From DASRAJ01 sp039920305 (GTDB lineage Bacteria > Bacteroidota > Bacteroidia > Chitinophagales > UBA10324), in the NCBI GenBank assembly GCA_039920305.1, contig JBDSEA010000142.1:1-13545 (forward strand): a stretch of DNA of 13,545 bases. The letters run 5' to 3'. Below are positions 8,293 to 13,545 of this stretch, piece by piece. The notes below the pieces were generated by a model, which saw nothing but the letters and a program-made list of their open reading frames with translations, did not search any database and had not been told where the DNA came from. Both the position numbers and the translations under genes were made by a program. Within the stretch, counting starts at the first letter, position 1. Every line of letters starts with the position of its first letter.

Positions 8293-8370
8293 GAAATTGA
8301 AAAATAGAAATGGGAAAATAGGAAATTGTTCAGTGAAGAAATTGGAAATTAGAATATGGAAAATGGTAAC
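8293..8370. repeat. A-rich left arm of the C/D insert
   Basis: The stretch after the nuoC stop is A/G-rich and built of variants of GAAATTGAAAAATAG and GGAAAATAGG. Bases 8300-8318 are complementary to 8819-8837 at 16 of 19 positions. The inner part, ATATGGAAAATGG, can pair again with the CCATTTTC at 8809-8816. The start codon of the decayed four-helix-bundle gene lies within this arm. With the right arm it would close a stem around the whole insert in RNA. Confidence 0.55.
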
Positions 8371-8840
8371 TCGCCTCTCACTGCAACTCTGTTCCGAAGT
8401 TTTCAGGATTTTGAATGCTGGAGAAAATGTCGGGAGATAAGAAAAGCTATCTTTAAGTTGACAAAGAAGTTTCCAAGGAAGAGCAATTTGCTTTAACTCA
8501 AAATACAAGGCGCGCTTCTTATTCAACAACGCAAAACATTGCTCAAGGCTATGGAAGATTTCATTATCAGGAGGATATTCAAGTCTGCAGGCAGAGTCGC
8601 GGATCTCTTTAAGAGTTATGGGATAAAATGATTGCCGGTGCCGATAACAACTATAATTTAAATGATGAACTTGAAAAGATTGTTGATCAGATTAACGAAG
8701 CATTAAGAATTCTTAATTGGCTACATCAATTTTTTAATTCGCGAACAGGAAAAGAATGCTGCTGTCAAAAAGACAAATCTGCAGGAAGTATTTTACTGTT
8801 AACCCGCACCATTTTCTTTTTTCCTTTTTCTATTTTCTAA
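8356..8840 (+). pseudogene. decayed four-helix-bundle (S23-like) gene between nuoC and nuoD
   Basis: Starting at ATG 8356, the frame reads FQDFECWRKCREIRKAIF and LTKKFP, the typical N-terminal part of the four-helix-bundle/S23 family (TIGR02436-like). Loss of one base between 8474 and 8475 shifts the frame. The +1 frame then continues with KEEQFALTQNTRRASYS, NIAQGYGRFHYQED and CRQSRGSL, where TAA at 8610-8612 replaces the expected Tyr codon before ELWDK. The frame stays open after that, with LNDELEKIVDQINEALRILN, to a stop at 8838-8840; homology fades after about 8735. Two independent lesions argue for a true pseudogene rather than a sequencing error. Family members bind RNA or sit in 23S rRNA intervening sequences, but their function is poorly known. 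Confidence 0.85.
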
Positions 8841-8841
8841 T
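8809..8841. repeat. T-rich right arm of the C/D insert
   Basis: This stretch is the imperfect reverse complement of the A-rich arm after nuoC. It ends with TTTTCTATTTTCTAAT (8826-8841), two bases before the nuoD start codon. The same 16 bases occur, without change, before nuoF at 11675-11690. It probably also serves as the nuoD leader. Confidence 0.6.
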
Positions 8842-8843
8842 AA

Positions 8844-10067
8844 ATGCCTGCAAATAATCCTCATGTTCCCCTCGGTGAAGGCGCTCTTGAAAAAGAAACC
8901 ATCACTCTTAACCTTGGTCCCACACATCCTGCAACACATGGTGTTTTTCAAAACATCCTTGAAATTGATGGGGAGCGGATCGTAAGTGGTGAAACCACCA
9001 TTGGATACATACACCGGGCCTTTGAAAAAATTGCTGAGCACCGTCCATATTACCAGATAACACCCCTTACTGATCGCCTGAACTATTGTTCAGCACCTAT
9101 CAATAATATGGGATGGCATCTGACTGTTGAGAAGCTGCTTGGAATTACCCTGCCCAAGCGTGTTGAGTATCTCCGGGTGATCATCATGGAGCTTGCGCGT
9201 ATTGCAGATCATCTTATCTGCAATTCCATTCTTGGTGTAGATACCGGTGCCTATTCAGGCTTTCTTTACCTTATGCAGCATCGCGAAAAGATTTACGAGA
9301 TATGGGAAGAAGTTTGCGGTTCACGCCTCACCACCAACATCGGGCGGGTCGGCGGGCTCGAAAGAGATTTCAATGATATTGCGTGGAGAAAACTTGATGA
9401 GTTCATGAAAGAATATCCGAAGGCGCTAAAGGAGTTTGAAACACTTTTTACACGCAGCAGGATCTTCATGGATAGAACACAGGGCGCAGGACCCATCAGT
9501 GCGGAGCGCGCACTCAACTATGGGTTTACGGGGCCCAACCTTCGTGCTGCAGGGGTTGATTACGATGTTCGTGTAATGCAACCCTATTCCTCCTACCAGG
9601 ATTTTAATTTCGTAGTACCTGTTGGAACAAAGGGTGATACCTATGATCGTTATCTCGTGCGGAATGAAGAGATGTGGCAATCACTGAGCATTATAAAACA
9701 GGCTATAGAAAAGATTGATAGGCTTGAAGATAAAACCTCCTTTCATGCTGATGTTCCGCAGTATTATCTGCCGGAAAAAGCGGAGGTGTATAACAATATG
9801 GAAGCTCTCATCTATCAATTCAAAATTGTGATGGGAGAAATTGATGTTCCCCCGGGTGAGGTATATCATGCTGTCGAGGGCGCCAATGGCGAACTCGGAT
9901 TTTACCTGATCAGCCAGGGGGGAAGAACACCATACAGACTGCATTTTCGCCGTCCCTGCTTTATTTATTACCAGGCCTACACGGAAATGGTAAAGGGTCA
10001 ATTTATTTCGGATGCAATTGTCACACTGAGCAGCCTGAATGTGATTGCGGGTGAACTGGATGCATAG
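8844..10067 (+). CDS. nuoD: NADH-quinone oxidoreductase subunit D
   Basis: NuoD is the 49-kDa-type subunit that forms much of the quinone-binding pocket of complex I. The product has 407 residues, the usual length. It has LNLGPTHPATHGV (23-34), whose second histidine H32 matches the quinone-site His38 of Thermus Nqo4. Y81 in DRLNYCSAP matches the quinone-site Tyr87. Other family segments are GYIHRAFEK, TNIGRVGGLERDF and QGAGPISAERAL. The start is ATG at 8844, immediately after the T-rich arm of the C/D insert, with no Shine-Dalgarno site. The protein looks complete and functional. Its stop is followed by REP repeats and a transposase gene before nuoE. Confidence 0.96.
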   Translation: MPANNPHVPLGEGALEKETITLNLGPTHPATHGVFQNILEIDGERIVSGETTIGYIHRAFEKIAEHRPYYQITPLTDRLNYCSAPINNMGWHLTVEKLLGITLPKRVEYLRVIIMELARIADHLICNSILGVDTGAYSGFLYLMQHREKIYEIWEEVCGSRLTTNIGRVGGLERDFNDIAWRKLDEFMKEYPKALKEFETLFTRSRIFMDRTQGAGPISAERALNYGFTGPNLRAAGVDYDVRVMQPYSSYQDFNFVVPVGTKGDTYDRYLVRNEEMWQSLSIIKQAIEKIDRLEDKTSFHADVPQYYLPEKAEVYNNMEALIYQFKIVMGEIDVPPGEVYHAVEGANGELGFYLISQGGRTPYRLHFRRPCFIYYQAYTEMVKGQFISDAIVTLSSLNVIAGELDA

Positions 10068-10122
10068 GTTTTCACCATTACCTTTTTCTTGAAGAATTAC
10101 CGCTATGTTATTGAAATCATCA

Positions 10123-10206
10123 TCATTTTGTCCCGTAGGGACAACCATATGGTAGAATTAAAACAAGCAGATTCATTTTGTCCCGTAGGGACAACCTTAT
10201 GGTAGT
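10123..10206 (+). repeat. left REP cluster, two palindromic units
   Basis: Two copies of TCATTTTGTCCCGTAGGG, each followed by ACAACC and a TATGGTAG end, lie 50 bases apart. Each has the palindrome TTGTCCC-GTA-GGGACAA (10128-10144 and 10178-10194), a 7-base stem with a 3-base loop. The first copy also has the perfect palindrome ACCATATGGT (10144-10153), which is slightly degraded in the second. They precede the transposase gene and have the opposite orientation to the repeats on its right. Confidence 0.85.
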
Positions 10207-10260
10207 AGAATTTGTTGGAACATACAAAACAGCATTTTTTTCATTTCGCAAATCATCCAA

Positions 10261-10752
10261 ATGGCAAACACCTATTCGCAAATCAACATTCATGGTGTCT
10301 TCGCGGTGAAGGGAAGAGATAATTGCATCACCCGGAATTTTCGTGACGATTTGCATAAATACATCAGCGGCATTTTGAAAAACGATGGATCATTCCCCCT
10401 TGCCGTTGGCGGATGGCTCGACCACGTTCATGTATTTTTTGAATTGCCGGTGACCATGAAAGTTTCAGATCAGATGTCAAGAATTAAATCAGGATCATCT
10501 CTTTGGATCAACGAAAACAAATTGGTGAAGGGAAAATTTCAATGGCAGGAGGGATATGGTGCATTTTCTAATTCGCGGACTCAGCGAGATCCGGTAATCA
10601 AATACATCATCAACCAGGAGCGGCATCACCGCTCAAAAACTTTTCGTGAAGAATATCTTGAGCTGCTCGCCAAATTTGAAATTGAATATAAGGAAAAATA
10701 TCTGTTTGAATTTTATGACTGGAAACCGGGTATTGATGGCGCGGCAAAATAA
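10261..10752 (+). CDS. Y1 HUH transposase, REP-associated (RAYT/IS200-like)
   Basis: This 163-residue protein belongs to the Y1 transposase superfamily (IS200/IS605 TnpA and RAYT). It has the metal-binding HUH motif H55-V-H57 in DHVHVFF and the likely nucleophile Y115 in VIKYIINQERHH. Other family segments are WQEGYGAFSNSR and TFREEYLELLAKF. Such enzymes cut and join single-stranded DNA at the foot of hairpins, which fits the palindromes on both sides. The frame is intact from ATG 10261 to TAA 10752, and there is no accessory tnpB gene, as expected for a RAYT. It is encoded in the operon direction between nuoD and nuoE, so it is probably co-transcribed with nuo. REPs of opposite orientation on the two sides suggest a REP-RAYT unit rather than a plain IS200. 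The subgroup is not certain. Confidence 0.87.
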   Translation: MANTYSQINIHGVFAVKGRDNCITRNFRDDLHKYISGILKNDGSFPLAVGGWLDHVHVFFELPVTMKVSDQMSRIKSGSSLWINENKLVKGKFQWQEGYGAFSNSRTQRDPVIKYIINQERHHRSKTFREEYLELLAKFEIEYKEKYLFEFYDWKPGIDGAAK

Positions 10753-10776
10753 CCGTCAAGGGGGAACGAAATAAAA

Positions 10777-10994
10777 TTCATTGGTAAAAGAATGTCCTGA
10801 CGGGACAAAACAAATTTCATTGATTCATTTTCCACCAAAAGGTTGTCCCTAACGGGACAAAAAAATAATAATTTTTCTACCAAAAGGTTGTCCCTAACGG
10901 GACAAAACAAATTTCATTGATTCATTTTCTACCAAAAGGTTGTCCCTAACGGGACAAAAAAATTTCGTTGGTTCATTTTCTGCAAAGGCAGAAA
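10777..10994 (-). repeat. right REP cluster, four inverted units plus a degenerate end
   Basis: Four palindromes lie at 10793-10807 (degenerate, TGTCC..GGACA), 10843-10860, 10888-10905 and 10940-10957, with spacings of about 45-52 bases. The last three are TTGTCCC-TAAC-GGGACAA. Each of those three is preceded by ACCAAAAGGT, which corresponds to the ACCATATGGT following the left palindromes, so the cluster is inverted relative to the left one. Between units the sequence is also conserved (CAAATTTCATTGATTCATTT). The array ends in a different hairpin, TTTCTGC-AAAG-GCAGAAA (10977-10994), where another ACCAAAAGGT would be expected. A minus-strand open frame of 65 codons here is only the repeat translated. 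Confidence 0.85.
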
Positions 10995-11035
10995 CCTGGA
11001 TTTATTCAAATCTGAGAGATACAGCAGTCCGGAAA

Positions 11036-11068
11036 TTTATGCAGGCGTTGACTTTCAGATTATTTTTG
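11036..11068 (+). promoter_or_regulatory. candidate promoter ahead of nuoE
   Basis: TATTTTTG at 11061-11068 matches the Bacteroidota -7 consensus TAnnTTTG exactly. The -33 box is weak: TTTA at 11036-11039, 21 bases upstream. It lies 19 bases before the nuoE start and downstream of the REP hairpins, so it could restore transcription of nuoE onward if the hairpins weaken read-through. The rest of the stretch 10995-11087 shows nothing else recognisable. Confidence 0.3.
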
Positions 11069-11087
11069 CAGGCCAACTGCACTTTGA

Positions 11088-11615
11088 ATGCTTGCCATAA
11101 AGACCGGAAGAAAAATTGAATTTGGTACATCAGTCCTGGAAAGGGCGAATGAAATTATTTCGCATTATCCGGCGGGTAAGCAAAAATCTGCCTTGCTTCC
11201 GATGCTGCATCTGGCACAGGATGAATTTGGTGGTTATCTGAGTGTTGAAGCAATGGATTATGTCGCTCATCTTTTGAACATACAACCCATTGAGGTATAC
11301 GAAGTTGCGACATTTTATTCGATGTACAACCTGAAACCAGTGGGTAGATTTTTGCTGGAGGTATGCCATACAAGTCCATGTGAGATCAGGGGGGCTGAAA
11401 AATTGATTTCCACTCTTCAGCAGAAGCTGGGAATTAAGTCCGGTGAAACAACTGCGGATGGATTGTTTACCATCAAAAGAGTGGAATGCCTTGCCGCCTG
11501 CGGATATGCTCCGATGCTCCAGTGCGGTGAGAACTTTCATGAGCATCTCGACTCAGAAGATAAAATAGAAATGTTGTTAAATGAATTAAGGAACAGGGTC
11601 GCTGTAAGTAATTAA
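11088..11615 (+). CDS. nuoE: NADH-quinone oxidoreductase subunit E
   Basis: NuoE is the 24-kDa-type subunit of the NADH dehydrogenase module and carries the 2Fe-2S cluster N1a in a thioredoxin-like fold. All four ligands are present: C93 and C98 in VCHTSPCEIRG, and C134 and C138 in ECLAACGYAPM. The helical N-terminal region contains LPMLHLAQDEFGGYLS and VYEVATFYSMYNL, both typical. The 175-residue length is normal. The start is ATG at 11088; no ribosome binding site is evident. It is separated from nuoD by about 1 kb of REP-transposase DNA, and from nuoF by an 84-base gap that holds a hairpin. Confidence 0.95.
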   Translation: MLAIKTGRKIEFGTSVLERANEIISHYPAGKQKSALLPMLHLAQDEFGGYLSVEAMDYVAHLLNIQPIEVYEVATFYSMYNLKPVGRFLLEVCHTSPCEIRGAEKLISTLQQKLGIKSGETTADGLFTIKRVECLAACGYAPMLQCGENFHEHLDSEDKIEMLLNELRNRVAVSN

Positions 11616-11625
11616 GATTAAAACT

Positions 11626-11690
11626 GAAAACAGAAATGGTAATTCAGAGCCTGAAAATTATTTTCCAATTTCCGTTTTCTATTTTCTAAT
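11626..11690. repeat. empty hairpin between nuoE and nuoF, related to the C/D insert
   Basis: GAAAACAGAAATGG (11626-11639) can pair with CCAATTTCCGTTTTC (11665-11679), with one mismatch and one extra base, across a loop of about 25 bases. The right arm runs into TTTTCTATTTTCTAAT (11675-11690), identical to the 16 bases ending two bases before nuoD. The left arm and loop (AAATGGTAATTC) resemble the inner left arm of the C/D insert (AAATGGTAACTC). There is no gene inside. It looks like a solo or internally deleted copy of the same element. Confidence 0.6.
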
Positions 11691-11699
11691 TCAAGGTCA

Positions 11700-13040
11700 A
11701 TGTCACATAAAATTCTTCTCGATAAAATAAATGTTGAAGGCATCAAATCATTTGATGTCTATCGCGCCAATGGTGGGTATGCTTCCGTTGAGAAGGCCTT
11801 GAAGATGGCTCCGAATGAGGTGATTGAGGAGGTGAAAAATAGCGGACTGCGGGGAAGAGGAGGCGCAGGATTTCCAACAGGTATGAAGTGGAGTTTTCTC
11901 GACAAAAAATCCGGTCGGCCAAGATATCTCGTGTGTAACGCTGATGAGAGCGAGCCCGGTACATTCAAAGACCGCTTTCTTATGGAATACCTTCCGCACC
12001 TTCTTATTGAAGGAATGATCACCTCAAGCTTTGCTCTTGAAGCCAGTCTTTCCTTCATTTATGTTCGTGGTGAATTCCGGTGGATCAATAAAATTTTACA
12101 GCAGGCAATTGCAGAAGCGAAGCAGGCAGGCTTTTTAGGACAAAACATCCTCGGCAAAGGATACAATCTGGAAATTATCGTTCATCCCGGTGCGGGTGCC
12201 TATATCTGTGGAGAAGAAACTGCCCTGCTCGAATCACTGGAAGGCAAGCGGGGACTTCCCCGTATCAAGCCGCCTTTTCCTGCTGTGAGCGGCTTATATG
12301 GCATGCCTACCGTGGTAAACAATGTGGAGAGCATTGCGGCAGTACCCTGGATCGTTAATAACACAGGCGAGGAATATGCAAAAATTGGAACTGCAAAGAG
12401 TACCGGAACAAAATTGATTTCTGCCTGCGGAAATATCAATAATCCGGGCGTTTATGAAATCGAGCTTGGCCTTCCTGTTGAAGAATTTATTTTCAGTGAT
12501 GAATGGTGCGGTGGAATAGCGGATGGAAAAAAAATGAAGGCTGTGGTTGCAGGTGGCTCGTCTGTTCCTATTCTGCCTTCAGAATTAATTTTGAAAACTA
12601 CATCAGGGGAACAGCGGTTAATGAGTTATGAGTCACTCAGCGATGGTGGATTTCTAACGGGAACCATGCTCGGATCCGGAGGCTTTATTGTTTATGATGA
12701 AGATCAGTGCATCGTGAGAAATACATGGAATTTTACCCGGTTCTATCATCATGAAAGCTGCGGACAATGTTCGCCTTGCAGAGAAGGAACAGGCTGGATG
12801 GAACGCATTCTTCACAACATCGAATACGGTCATGGAAAAATAAGCGACATAGATTTGCTGTGGGATGTGCAGAAAAAAATTGAGGGCAACACCATCTGTC
12901 CGCTGGGTGATGCGGCAGCGTGGCCTGTTGCTTCGGCGATTCGGCATTTCAGGAATGAATTTGAATGGCATGCAACGAACCCTAAAGAATGTTTGGTAAG
13001 GAATTACGGAATCGGAGAAAAGATTTTGACAGCAAGCTAA
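11700..13040 (+). CDS. nuoF: NADH-quinone oxidoreductase subunit F
   Basis: NuoF is the 51-kDa-type subunit that binds NADH and FMN and holds 4Fe-4S cluster N3. The product has 446 residues, normal for the family. The nucleotide/FMN site includes GRGGAGFPTG (52-61) and NADESEPGTFKDR (80-92). A second glycine-rich segment is GAGAYICGEETALLESLEG (164-182). The cluster ligands are C354, C357 and C360 in ESCGQCSPCREG, and C400 in TICPLGDAAAWP. All key residues are in place. The start is ATG at 11700, nine bases after the shared T-rich 16-mer. Its stop codon lies inside the left inverted repeat of the F/G insert. Confidence 0.96.
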   Translation: MSHKILLDKINVEGIKSFDVYRANGGYASVEKALKMAPNEVIEEVKNSGLRGRGGAGFPTGMKWSFLDKKSGRPRYLVCNADESEPGTFKDRFLMEYLPHLLIEGMITSSFALEASLSFIYVRGEFRWINKILQQAIAEAKQAGFLGQNILGKGYNLEIIVHPGAGAYICGEETALLESLEGKRGLPRIKPPFPAVSGLYGMPTVVNNVESIAAVPWIVNNTGEEYAKIGTAKSTGTKLISACGNINNPGVYEIELGLPVEEFIFSDEWCGGIADGKKMKAVVAGGSSVPILPSELILKTTSGEQRLMSYESLSDGGFLTGTMLGSGGFIVYDEDQCIVRNTWNFTRFYHHESCGQCSPCREGTGWMERILHNIEYGHGKISDIDLLWDVQKKIEGNTICPLGDAAAWPVASAIRHFRNEFEWHATNPKECLVRNYGIGEKILTAS

Positions 13041-13058
13041 AAGCCAAAAGCTAAAAGC
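13035..13058. repeat. left inverted repeat of the F/G insert
   Basis: AGCTAAAAGCCAAAAGC (13035-13051) is complementary to 13450-13466 with one mismatch in 17. The unit AGCTAAAAGC occurs twice here (13035-13044 and 13049-13058) and once more at 13410-13419 in the 3' end of the enclosed gene. The nuoF stop codon TAA (13038-13040) is part of the repeat. Confidence 0.75.
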
Positions 13059-13066
13059 AAACAACC

Positions 13067-13444
13067 TTGGAAGACATCAAGTACAGGGCATATAAATTTT
13101 CATTGAATGTGATAAAGTTTTTGAAAGAACAAAATTGGAAGGACAGAGTTAATGAACCTTTCTTCAAGCTGTTGATTCGGTCTTCGACCTCAATTGGTGC
13201 AAATGTTATTGAAGGACGGTCTGGGAATTCAGACAAAGAGATGGCCTGTTATTATAGGATTCCACTTAAATCAGCCAACGAAACAAAATACTGGTTTTGC
13301 CTTATGAGAGATGCGTTAGAGATTAGGGATGCACAGATGAAAAAGCTGTTGAACGAAGCTGATGAAATTTCAAAAATTATTGCTTCAAGTATCGTTACAA
13401 TTACAAAGAAGCTAAAAGCAAAAAGCACAACATCAAAACCGTAG
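13067..13444 (+). CDS. four-helix-bundle (S23-like) protein between nuoF and nuoG
   Basis: This 125-residue protein belongs to the four-helix-bundle family (TIGR02436-like), related to proteins encoded in 23S rRNA intervening sequences. Recognisable parts are EDIKYRAYKFSLNVIKFL (helix 1), LIRSSTSIGANVIEGRSGN (36-54) and PLKSANETKYWFCLMRDAL (66-84), then a last helix ISKIIASSIVTITKKLKAKS. The start is TTG at 13067; no earlier or nearby ATG fits. It differs clearly from the decayed relative between nuoC and nuoD, so the two belong to separate subfamilies. The last codons (KLKAKS) are encoded by a copy of the flanking repeat. The frame is intact. It is probably co-transcribed with nuo but has no known role in complex I. 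The family is thought to bind nucleic acid; its molecular function is not established. Confidence 0.85.
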   Translation: MEDIKYRAYKFSLNVIKFLKEQNWKDRVNEPFFKLLIRSSTSIGANVIEGRSGNSDKEMACYYRIPLKSANETKYWFCLMRDALEIRDAQMKKLLNEADEISKIIASSIVTITKKLKAKSTTSKP

Positions 13445-13466
13445 AGTGCGCTTTTGACTTTTAGCT
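13410..13466. repeat. right inverted repeat of the F/G insert, with local hairpin
   Basis: GCTTTTGACTTTTAGCT (13450-13466) pairs with the left repeat at 13035-13051 (16 of 17). It can also pair with AGCTAAAAGCAAAAAGC at 13410-13426 (15 of 17), across the stop codon of the four-helix-bundle gene. Two alternative folds are therefore possible: a short hairpin at the 3' end, or a long-range stem enclosing the gene. It ends two bases before an in-frame upstream ATG of nuoG. Confidence 0.7.
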
Positions 13467-13489
13467 TTATGCCAAATATTTTTTTAGAA

Positions 13490-13545
13490 ATGATTAAAGT
13501 TACCATAGACGGGATTGAAACCCAGGTGGAAGAAGGCACAACCAT
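13490..13545 (+). CDS. nuoG: NADH-quinone oxidoreductase subunit G, 5' end only
   Basis: The frame starts ATG at 13490 and reads MIKVTIDGIETQVEEGTT, the beginning of the ferredoxin-like 2Fe-2S domain of NuoG, the large Fe-S subunit of the NADH module. Position after nuoF supports the call. An in-frame ATG at 13469 would add seven residues (MPNIFLE) and lies against the right inverted repeat; the later start fits the family better. The cluster ligands lie beyond the window edge. Confidence 0.85.
   Translation, partial: MIKVTIDGIETQVEEGTT

Noticed and set aside
10713..10910. 65-codon minus-strand frame with the recurring peptide CPVRDNLLVE
   Set aside because: The peptide is simply the REP repeat read in one frame; it has no independent coding signal.
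10777..10994. Possible CRISPR array, because of short palindromic units every 45-52 bases
   Set aside because: The inter-repeat sequence is itself conserved rather than unique, the left copies are inverted relative to the right ones, there are no cas genes, and a REP transposase explains the pattern.

Overview
The window looks like a chromosomal segment from a member of the Bacteroidota, probably near the Chitinophagales/Sphingobacteriia. This rests on the protein style (NuoA to NuoF sequences, secreted proteins with signal peptides ending in AQ), the lack of strong Shine-Dalgarno sites, candidate promoters of the TTTG / TAnnTTTG type, and the presence of four-helix-bundle (S23-like) genes and GTCCC/GGGAC REP repeats. 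No rRNA, tRNA or CRISPR array was seen.

Left part (1-6568), all on the minus strand. In transcription order it holds a large secreted PIG-L family deacetylase, an overlooked 41-residue single-helix membrane protein, a sodium:solute symporter whose start overlaps that small gene by ATGA, a sensor histidine kinase, an OmpR-type response regulator whose start overlaps the kinase stop by ATGA, and the signal-peptide end of a further secreted protein that runs off the left edge. The two-component pair may control its neighbours, but nothing in the sequence proves a link.

Right part (6722-13545), plus strand. This is the start of the respiratory complex I operon: nuoA, nuoB, nuoC, nuoD, nuoE, nuoF and the first codons of nuoG. 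All visible Fe-S ligands, the NADH/FMN site and the quinone-site residues are present, so the complex appears functional.

The unusual feature is that four of the six nuo junctions carry extra DNA placed between a stop codon and the next start. C/D holds a decayed four-helix-bundle gene (one frameshift, one nonsense codon) inside A-rich/T-rich inverted repeats. D/E holds a Y1 (HUH) REP-associated transposase flanked by two REP palindromes on the left and four inverted ones on the right. E/F holds an empty hairpin that shares a 16-base end with the C/D element. F/G holds an intact four-helix-bundle gene of another subfamily, inside its own inverted repeats. Every nuo reading frame is spared. 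S23-like proteins are otherwise known from intervening sequences in 23S rRNA, so the main hypothesis is that equivalent hairpin-bounded inserts sit here in a polycistronic mRNA, where they may move, shape RNA processing, or both.
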